Assembly (NCBI RefSeq): GCF_023715365.1
Contig: NZ_JAMBNZ010000003.1
Span: 248,001-312,000 of the forward strand
DNA length: 64,000 bases
Origin: Georgenia satyanarayanai
GTDB taxonomy: Bacteria; Actinomycetota; Actinomycetes; Actinomycetales; Actinomycetaceae
Direction of reading: 5' to 3'
The notes under the pieces were generated by a model that was given only the letters and a program-made list of their open reading frames with translations, was not told the origin of the DNA and made no database searches. Shown here piece by piece: positions 58,188-64,000 of the stretch. Position 1 is the first letter of the stretch. Every line of letters begins with the position of its first letter. The translations under genes were made by a program, and so were the position numbers.

Positions 58188-59276
58188 TCAGGCGGTGCGC
58201 GGTCCCACGAGCTCGCGCCACTCCCGCGCGACGTGGAGCACGACGTCGTTGCCCTCGACCTCCCCGATGCTCACCCGCACCCCCTCGCCGTCGAAGGCCC
58301 GCACCATCGCGCCGCCGCGGGCGGTCTCCCGGGCGAACGCGGCCGTGTGGCGGCCGATCCCCAGCCAGTAGAAGTTCCCGTGGGACTCCGGGACGCTCCA
58401 GCCCATCTCGCGCAGGGCGGCGAGCAGACGGCTGCGCTCGGTGACCACCCGGTCGCAGCGCTCGGCGACGGCGTCGGCCTCCCGCAGGACCGCGAGGGCG
58501 GCGGCCTGGGCGAGGGCGTTGACGCCGAAGGGGGTGGAGGCGGTCTGCAGCCCGCGCGCGAGGCGCGGCCGGGCGACGGCGTACCCGACGCGCAGGCCGG
58601 CGAGGCCGTAGGCCTTGGAGAAGGTGCGCAGGACGAGGACGTTCTTGAACTCGGCCGCGAGCGCCAGCCCGTCCGCGACCTCCTCGTCGCGGACGTACTC
58701 GACGTAGGCCTCGTCGAGGACGACGAGCACCTCACGCGGCACGCGGGCGAGGAAGGCGCGCATCTCGTCCTCGCGGACGACTGTGCCGGTGGGGTTGTTG
58801 GGGCTGCACACGAGGACGACGCGGGTGCGCTCGGTGACGGCGTCGGCCATGGCGTCCAGGTCATGGCTGCCGTCCTCTCGCAGCGGGACCGGGACGCTGC
58901 GGGCACCGGCGACCTGGACGGCGATGGGGTAGGCCTCGAAGGACCGCCACGCGTGGACGACCTCGTCGCCGGGGCGGCACGCCGCCTGGAGCGCCGTCTC
59001 GAGGACCGCGACCGAGCCGTTGCCGACGACGACGCGCTCGGCGTCGATCCCCACGTGCCGGGCGATGGCGGCGGTGAGCGCGGTGGCCGCCATGTCCGGG
59101 TAGCGGTTGAGGTCGGCGGCCGCGTCGATGACGGCGCTGAGGACCGCGGAGGACGGCGGGAAGGGGTTCTCGTTGGACGAGAGCTTGTACGCGGACCGTC
59201 CCGCTGGCGGGCGCTGGCCCGGGACGTAGGCCGGCAGGGAGTCGATGTCCGCGCGGAAGCGGAACGCTGGAGCCAT
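58188..59276 (-). CDS. hisC: Histidinol-phosphate aminotransferase
   Basis: Fold-type I PLP enzyme, 362 residues, converting imidazole-acetol phosphate to histidinol phosphate. Visible motifs: KLSSNENPFPPSSAVL, VVVGNGSVAVLETAL, LVCSPNNPTGTVV, VVLDEAYVEYV and the Schiff-base lysine in LRTFSKAYGLAGLRVG, then the C-terminal Arg in GEGVRVSIGEVEGN. Not next to other his genes, so it may be the aromatic-type or stand-alone hisC2. Confidence 0.92.
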   Translation of the reverse strand: MAPAFRFRADIDSLPAYVPGQRPPAGRSAYKLSSNENPFPPSSAVLSAVIDAAADLNRYPDMAATALTAAIARHVGIDAERVVVGNGSVAVLETALQAACRPGDEVVHAWRSFEAYPIAVQVAGARSVPVPLREDGSHDLDAMADAVTERTRVVLVCSPNNPTGTVVREDEMRAFLARVPREVLVVLDEAYVEYVRDEEVADGLALAAEFKNVLVLRTFSKAYGLAGLRVGYAVARPRLARGLQTASTPFGVNALAQAAALAVLREADAVAERCDRVVTERSRLLAALREMGWSVPESHGNFYWLGIGRHTAAFARETARGGAMVRAFDGEGVRVSIGEVEGNDVVLHVAREWRELVGPRTA

Positions 59277-59327
59277 GCCCCCATGATCGCACTCCCGGCG
59301 AGGGGCCCGCCGTGGCACCATCGCCGC

Positions 59328-59702
59328 ATGCGCTTCCTCGTGCGGCTCGTCGTCAGCTCGGTGGCCATCTGGCTCACCTCCCTCCTCCTCGACGGGGTGA
59401 CCCTCACCCAGGCCGAGGGCTGGGAGCAGGTGCTCGTCATCGGCGTCGTCGGCCTCGTCTTCACGCTCGTCAACCTCGTCGTCAAGCCGGTGGCCAAGCT
59501 CCTCACCCTGCCACTGACGATCCTCACGCTCGGCCTGTTCCTCCTCGTCGTCAACGCGCTCATGCTCATGCTCACGAGCTGGCTGACGAGCTTCACCGAG
59601 TGGGGCCTGGACGTCGACGGCTTCTGGTGGGCGCTGCTGGCGGCGCTCGTCATCTCGGTCGTCAGCGGCATCCTCAACGCTGTCCTGCCCGGCGAGCGCT
59701 GA
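59328..59702 (+). CDS. Phage holin family 4-like small membrane protein
   Basis: 124 residues, four predicted helices, family signature VFTLVNLVVKPVAKLLTLPL then TILTLGLFLLVVNALMLMLT, typical of the DUF360/phage_holin_4_2 family. Chromosomal members are widespread and not lysis proteins. Divergent from hisC, convergent with the next gene, two bases apart. Confidence 0.88.
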   Translation: MRFLVRLVVSSVAIWLTSLLLDGVTLTQAEGWEQVLVIGVVGLVFTLVNLVVKPVAKLLTLPLTILTLGLFLLVVNALMLMLTSWLTSFTEWGLDVDGFWWALLAALVISVVSGILNAVLPGER

Positions 59703-59703
59703 C

Positions 59704-61230
59704 TCACCCCCTCTCCAGCGTGAAGCGGGTGGCCGTCACGCGGGCGCCCGGGCCGCCCGTGACGTCCGCGAGCCGCTCCGCCAGGTGGGCGACTGACCGC
59801 TCCCCGGCGTCCAGGGCCAGGCGAGCGGTGCGGGTGTACTCGGTGATCGAGTGCGAGTCCGAGGGCGGGACCTCCAGCCGGGTGAGTCCGGTCGTGCCGG
59901 TGGCCAGGGAGCGGCTCACCGTGGTGCGCGCGTCCTCCGCGGGGTTGGAGGTGCCGTCGAGCCCGACGAAGGGGTCCTCGAGGTGCTCGAGGTGGAGCAC
60001 CTCCGTGCCCGCGGGCGTGGGCAGGTGGCCGACGGGCGACCCAGCCGTGACGACCGTGGTGATGCTGTAACGCAGGCGGACGAGCGGGTCGGCCGCCAGA
60101 CGCATCGCCACGAGGCCGCCCTGGCTGAAGCCGACGACGGCGACCGCCTCCCCGGGCCGCACGCCTGCCAGCCGCAGCGCCTCGGCTGCCCCGATCTCGA
60201 CGTCGCTCACCATGCCGCCGTAGGTCTCGACGTTCGTGAGGTTGTCCACGGGGTTGCGCCCGCCGGGGACCATCGCCTGGGTGCTCGGCAGGAGGAGGAC
60301 CCACGAGCGCGTGCCGTCCGCGTGCTCGACGCGGCGCACCTCGAGCGTGCCCGGATCGGCGCCGTGGTCCTGGTGGATGCCGTGGAGACTGTCGACGACG
60401 GCGGGCAGGTCCGGCGGGGCCGGGACCTCGCTCGGCGGGGTCACCGTGAGCGTGAGGTCGTCGGCGGCGCGGGGGCGCCGGCCGGTGAGGCCGTGGAAGG
60501 CGGCGACGACGGGGATGACGAGCCGCTGGGCGCCGGTGAGCGCGGCGGGGTCGATCTTGCGGCCGTCGTAGACGAAGGGGCCGGGGACGAGGAACCAGGG
60601 GAAGACGTTCTGCCCGTGCTCCCCGAGCTCGCGAACCGCGACGTCCAGGGCGATGCCGTCGGGTGGCAGGTCGTCGTCGCCGTGGATGACGTTGACGATC
60701 TCGCCGAGCGCGTCGAGGGCGTGGCCGAACGCGGTGGTCGGCTCCATGCCGGGCAGGCGGCCCACGAGGGTGAGCCGGTCCGCCACGGAAAACACCGCCT
60801 CGTGGGGCATGAGGAGCATGCGCAGGAACCCGACCAGCGACGGGCCAGGTGGTCGGGCGTGGGCGGCGAGCTCGGCCTCCTCGTACAGGAGCCGGGCGTG
60901 GCGCAGCGACAGGAGGAGCTCGAGGACCTCCTCGCCGAGCCGGCGCGCTCCCCACCCACCGTCGAGCGCGTCCCCCACGGCGGACTCGGCGGCGGCGGCG
61001 AGTGCCGGGGACCAGGTGGCGTCCAGGGCGAGGTCGCGCCGGGCGGCGCTCAGGGTGCTCTCGAGGTGGCCGACCTCCCCGCGCAGTCCGTCGAGGAGCG
61101 CGTCAATGGCCAGGAGCTCCTCGACGTCCACGCGGGTGGCCCCCACCCCTCCGCGCACGTGGACGGACGTGCGGTGGCGGGAGTCGCCCACGGCGCCGTC
61201 GGCGTCGTGGCTGTGGAGGAGCGCGGTCAC
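59704..61230 (-). CDS. Predicted alpha/beta hydrolase with helical N terminus
   Basis: 508 residues, GTG start. Residues ~1-200 are mainly helical (VEELLAIDALLDGLRGEVGH; GARRLGEEVLELLLSLRHAR), reminiscent of WXG/LXG-like N termini of secreted effectors. The C-terminal half has the nucleophile elbow AVAVVGFSQGGLVAMRLAAD, with a possible Asp in HLEHLEDPFVG and a possible His in SDSHSITEYTR. It may be a lipase or esterase. It overlaps the small WXG100-like gene upstream by four bases. Confidence 0.7.
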   Translation of the reverse strand: MTALLHSHDADGAVGDSRHRTSVHVRGGVGATRVDVEELLAIDALLDGLRGEVGHLESTLSAARRDLALDATWSPALAAAAESAVGDALDGGWGARRLGEEVLELLLSLRHARLLYEEAELAAHARPPGPSLVGFLRMLLMPHEAVFSVADRLTLVGRLPGMEPTTAFGHALDALGEIVNVIHGDDDLPPDGIALDVAVRELGEHGQNVFPWFLVPGPFVYDGRKIDPAALTGAQRLVIPVVAAFHGLTGRRPRAADDLTLTVTPPSEVPAPPDLPAVVDSLHGIHQDHGADPGTLEVRRVEHADGTRSWVLLLPSTQAMVPGGRNPVDNLTNVETYGGMVSDVEIGAAEALRLAGVRPGEAVAVVGFSQGGLVAMRLAADPLVRLRYSITTVVTAGSPVGHLPTPAGTEVLHLEHLEDPFVGLDGTSNPAEDARTTVSRSLATGTTGLTRLEVPPSDSHSITEYTRTARLALDAGERSVAHLAERLADVTGGPGARVTATRFTLERG

Positions 61231-61508
61231 TGCTCCTCCCAGGCCTCGGCGACCGCGGCGGCGAGCGCGGCGGACCGCTCCTGCGCGGCCGCGAGCAGGT
61301 CTCCGAGCCGGTACGCGTGGTGGAGGAGGTCGCCGAGGCGGGCCGCGAACTCGTCGGCGGCCGGCGAGCGCCACTGCTCGGGGTAGGCGGCCCGCAGCGT
61401 GTCCTCGATGGTGGCGAGGACACCCGTGGCGCTCACGACACTCGCGCACCCCTCCCCCGCCCCGCCCCACCCCTCCACGGCGACGGGGGTGCAGCTGCTC
61501 GTGCTCAT
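61227..61508 (-). CDS. WXG100-like small protein
   Basis: 93 residues, helical hairpin type. The turn carries YPEQWRSPAADEFAARLGDL, close to the W-x-G/W-x-S motif of ESX substrates, followed by LLAAAQERSAALAAAVAEAW. AGGAGGGCGAG precedes the ATG. Such proteins often pair with a larger secreted partner; here the downstream hydrolase. No ESX secretion genes are seen in the window. Confidence 0.6.
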   Translation of the reverse strand: MSTSSCTPVAVEGWGGAGEGCASVVSATGVLATIEDTLRAAYPEQWRSPAADEFAARLGDLLHHAYRLGDLLAAAQERSAALAAAVAEAWEEQ

Positions 61509-61660
61509 CTCGCCCTCCTGCGGCTCGTCCTGCCCCGAACCTAGGGGCGCCGCCCGACGGCGGGACGGGCCGCCGTCGTCGGCTGGGGACGCGCCGGGCG
61601 CGTCGCGGACCTGTTGCGCACCCGGTGGCTCTCCCCGGCACCCCAGGCGAGAATGCGGTC

Positions 61661-62161
61661 ATGTCCCCCTTCACCGTCTCCTTCGTGTGCACCGGCAACA
61701 TCTGCCGCTCCCCCATGGGCGAGGTCGTCCTCCGCGACCTCCTCGAGCGGGAGGGGCTCGCGGACCGGGTGCGGGTCGTGTCGGCGGGCACCGGGGACTG
61801 GCACGTGGGCGGCCCGGCCGACCCGCGCGCGGTGAGCACCCTCAAGCAGTACGGCCTGGATGGCGAGCAGCACCGTGCGCAGCAGTTCGCGCGGGAGGGC
61901 TTCGCCGAGGTCGACCTCGTGCTCGCGCTCGACCGCGGCCACGAGCGGGCGCTGCGCACCCTCGCCCCCACCCCGCAGGACGCGGACAAGGTCCGGCTGC
62001 TGCGCAGCTTCGACGAGGACGCCGTCGCCGCCGGTGAGCTCGAGGTGGACGACCCCTACTTCGGTGAGGACGCGGACTTCGTCGCCACCTACGAGGAGGT
62101 GCTGCCGGCCTGCGAGGGCGTGGTGGCCCACCTCAGGGAGCGCCTGTCCCTCACCCGCTGA
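61661..62161 (+). CDS. Low-molecular-weight protein tyrosine phosphatase
   Basis: 166-residue phosphatase. The P-loop is FVCTGNICRSPMGEVVL with Cys10 as nucleophile and the acid loop VDDPYFGEDADFVATYEEV, both standard for LMW tyrosine phosphatases like PtpA. It lacks the ArsC extra cysteines (LALDRGHERAL instead), so it is not an arsenate reductase. It may precede purB in one transcript. Confidence 0.92.
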   Translation: MSPFTVSFVCTGNICRSPMGEVVLRDLLEREGLADRVRVVSAGTGDWHVGGPADPRAVSTLKQYGLDGEQHRAQQFAREGFAEVDLVLALDRGHERALRTLAPTPQDADKVRLLRSFDEDAVAAGELEVDDPYFGEDADFVATYEEVLPACEGVVAHLRERLSLTR

Positions 62162-62228
62162 CGCCGGGGGCCGCACGCCGAGTGGACGGGGCGGCTCGTG
62201 GTGCCCGGGCTCTGGGAGACTGGGAGCC

Positions 62229-63728
62229 ATGAGCGAGCAGCCCAGCACCACGTCGTCCGCCAGCCTGTCGGCCGGAGCAGCTCCGGGCCGGCACCGCGTC
62301 CCCCTCGCGGAGCTCGAGCCGCCGATCGCGCTCGGCCCGCTCGACGGGCGCTACCGCGGCGTCGTCGCCCCGCTCGTCGACCACCTCTCCGAGGCGGCCC
62401 TCAACCGGGCCCGGCTCGACGTCGAGGTCTCCTGGCTGGTCCACCTCACCACCTCCGGCGCCCTCCCGGGGGCCCCGCAGCTGAGCGACGTGGACGTCGC
62501 CTACCTGCGCGGCGTCGTCGACTCCTTCGGGGCGGAGGAGATCGCCGAGCTCGCGGAGATCGAGCGCGAGACCCGGCACGACGTCAAGGCCGTGGAGTAC
62601 TTCCTCAAGCGGCGGCTGGCCGCGGCCGCCGAGGCGGTCGGGCCGGACAGCCCGCTGCCCGCCGTCGGGGAGATTGTCCACATCTTCTGCACGAGCGAGG
62701 ACGTCAACAACCTCTCCTACGCCGTCACCATCCGTGACGCCGTCCGCCAGGTCTGGCTGCCCGCGGCGATCGCCCTCGTCGGTGACCTCGCCGAGCTCGC
62801 CCGCGAGACGGCCGAGGTGCCCATGCTCTCGCGCACCCACGGCCAGACGGCCACGCCCACGACGCTCGGCAAGGAGGTCGCGGTGCTCGCCGCCCGCCTG
62901 CGCCGCCAGCTGCGCCGGGTCTCCGCGGCTGAGTTCATGGGCAAGATCAACGGCGCGACGGGCACCTACGGCGCGCACGCCGTCTCGGTCCCGGACACCG
63001 ACTGGCAGGCCGTCTCGCGCTCCTTCGTCGAGGGCCTGGGCCTCACGTGGAACCCGTTGACGACGCAGATCGAGGCGCACGACTGGCAGGCCGAGCTCTA
63101 CGCCGACATCGCCCGCTTCAACAGGATCCTGCACAACCTGTGCACGGACGTGTGGACCTACATCTCCCTCGGCTACTTCCGCCAGCGTCTCGCGGCCCAG
63201 GGCTCGACCGGCTCCTCGACGATGCCGCACAAGGTCAACCCGATCCGCTTCGAGAACGCCGAGGCGAACCTCGAGATCTCCTCCGCGCTCCTCGACACCC
63301 TCGGCGCCACGCTCGTCACCTCCCGTCTCCAGCGCGACCTCACCGACTCGACGACGCAGCGCAACATCGGTGTCGCGCTCGGGCACTCGCTGCTCGCCGT
63401 CGACAACGTCCGCCGCGGCCTGGCGGGCCTCGACGTCGACGCCGCCGTCATGGCTCGCGACCTCGACGACTCGTGGGAGGTGCTCGGCGAGGCCGTCCAG
63501 TCCGCGATGCGTGCCGCGTCCGTCGCTGGCGCCGAGGGCATGGCCGACCCGTACGAGCGGCTCAAGGAGCTCACCCGCGGGCGCCGCGTCGACGCCGACG
63601 GCATGCGCGGCCTCATCGCCGGGCTCGGGCTCCCCCGCGACGTCGAGGAGCGGCTCCTCGCGCTCACGCCGGCCACCTACACGGGGCTGGCCGCCTCACT
63701 CGTCGCCCACCTCGACGACGTGGGCTGA
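62229..63728 (+). CDS. purB: Adenylosuccinate lyase
   Basis: 499-residue homotetrameric lyase of purine synthesis (SAICAR to AICAR and adenylosuccinate to AMP). Signature GSTGSSTMPHKVNPIRFENA, the substrate-loop TRHDVKAVEYFLKRRL, catalytic region VPMLSRTHGQTATPTTLGKE and TSEDVNNLSYAVTI all present. A ~35-residue Ser/Ala-rich N-terminal extension precedes the usual start; the ATG follows GGGAG. A strong terminator follows. Confidence 0.95.
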   Translation: MSEQPSTTSSASLSAGAAPGRHRVPLAELEPPIALGPLDGRYRGVVAPLVDHLSEAALNRARLDVEVSWLVHLTTSGALPGAPQLSDVDVAYLRGVVDSFGAEEIAELAEIERETRHDVKAVEYFLKRRLAAAAEAVGPDSPLPAVGEIVHIFCTSEDVNNLSYAVTIRDAVRQVWLPAAIALVGDLAELARETAEVPMLSRTHGQTATPTTLGKEVAVLAARLRRQLRRVSAAEFMGKINGATGTYGAHAVSVPDTDWQAVSRSFVEGLGLTWNPLTTQIEAHDWQAELYADIARFNRILHNLCTDVWTYISLGYFRQRLAAQGSTGSSTMPHKVNPIRFENAEANLEISSALLDTLGATLVTSRLQRDLTDSTTQRNIGVALGHSLLAVDNVRRGLAGLDVDAAVMARDLDDSWEVLGEAVQSAMRAASVAGAEGMADPYERLKELTRGRRVDADGMRGLIAGLGLPRDVEERLLALTPATYTGLAASLVAHLDDVG

Positions 63729-63748
63729 CAGACCGCCGCTCCCTCTCG

Positions 63749-63792
63749 CGCCGAGAGCCGGATTCCTCCGCCGAGGAATCCGGCTCTCGGCG
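63749..63792 (+). terminator. Strong hairpin terminator after purB
   Basis: A perfect 20-bp inverted repeat, CGCCGAGAGCCGGATTCCTC and its complement, with loop CGCC, 20 bases after the purB stop. No T-tract; the stem strength is enough for intrinsic termination in high-GC genomes. Confidence 0.85.
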
Positions 63793-63850
63793 TCAGGCGG
63801 TGGGACCTTGGTCCGTGGGATTCGTCCGAATTGGCCCGGACGATGAGCGG

Positions 63851-64000
63851 GTGAACCTCACCGAGACACGGCCGGGCCTACGGCAGATCCGGCACACCGA
63901 CGGGTGGATCTTCGCCACCATGCTGCTGTCGGCCTGCCTCAGCCTCACCGCCTCCTTCGTGCTGTCGGTCGACGCGGTCACGCTCGCGGCCGACCCGAAC
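63851..64000 (+). CDS. Probable vitamin K epoxide reductase family protein (partial)
   Basis: First 50 residues only, GTG start. A charged N terminus leads into a membrane helix WIFATMLLSACLSLTASFVL followed by SVDAVTLAADPN, which matches the start of actinobacterial VKOR proteins (usually followed by CSIN- and CSSV-type cysteines beyond the window). These oxidise DsbA-like enzymes in the cell envelope. The assignment is tentative because the catalytic CXXC is outside. Confidence 0.55.
   Translation, partial: MNLTETRPGLRQIRHTDGWIFATMLLSACLSLTASFVLSVDAVTLAADPN

Noticed and set aside
61661-62161. Third arsenate reductase
   Set aside because: It has the LMW tyrosine-phosphatase acid loop DDPYFG and lacks the extra cysteine pair found in the two ArsC proteins.
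1-64000. CRISPR arrays, rRNA genes, intact insertion sequences or a replication origin
   Set aside because: I looked for regularly spaced repeats, transposase motifs, rRNA segments and DnaA-box clusters and saw none that hold up.

Overview
The window is high-GC DNA with GTG and ATG starts, tight ATGA-type overlaps and Micrococcales-like gene content (Mrp antiporter, Bat operon, branched-chain ketoacid dehydrogenase, DUF4235, DUF3618 and DUF2993 proteins). It most likely comes from a chromosome of the actinobacterial order Micrococcales; the genus cannot be fixed from what I see.

Region 1 (1-39.2 kb) reads as ordinary chromosome. It starts with a TPP-riboswitch-controlled thiamine ABC importer (thiB and partial thiP) and a six-gene Mrp Na+/H+ antiporter operon (mrpA/B fusion, C, D, E, F, G). 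A three-gene membrane/stress cluster follows, then dcd with a protein of unknown function and tRNA-Gly(CCC). Next come regulators, a NUDIX enzyme, aroD, a CrtI-like oxidoreductase and a complete MoxR/DUF58/VWA (Bat) operon. After a CopD-CtaG copper protein and a UdgX-type uracil-DNA glycosylase, an idonate/gluconate catabolic operon (gntP, idnO-like, idnD-like), an S9 peptidase and a SpoIIE phosphatase lead to the bkdA-bkdB-bkdC operon behind a 30-bp palindromic operator.

Region 2 (39.4-57.6 kb) is accessory. It begins with an acetyltransferase and a broken BrnT-like toxin with an intact ribbon-helix-helix partner, followed by a metal-resistance island. The core of the island is two complete but diverged arsenic operons facing away from each other around an axis near 47.40 kb. 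Each arm carries arsR, a flavoprotein, arsB, an arsR-LMW-phosphatase fusion, arsC and trxB. The arms are separated by 153 bp containing a 26-bp perfect palindrome and one copy of an ~85-bp repeat; the second copy lies outside the left arm. To the right are an ACR3-like permease, a cmtR-cadD cadmium module and a merR-merA mercury module, ending in the relic tail of a serine recombinase. Arsenate would be reduced by ArsC with electrons from TrxB and thioredoxin, and arsenite exported by ArsB and the ACR3-like carrier. ArsR, the fusion protein, CmtR and MerR are the likely metal switches.

Region 3 (57.6-64 kb) returns to chromosomal genes: a frameshifted GNAT gene, hisC, a small holin-like membrane protein, a WXG100-like protein paired with a predicted alpha/beta hydrolase, an LMW tyrosine phosphatase, purB with a strong terminator, and the start of a probable VKOR-family gene. 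The island therefore appears to have been inserted between bkdA and the hisC neighbourhood.
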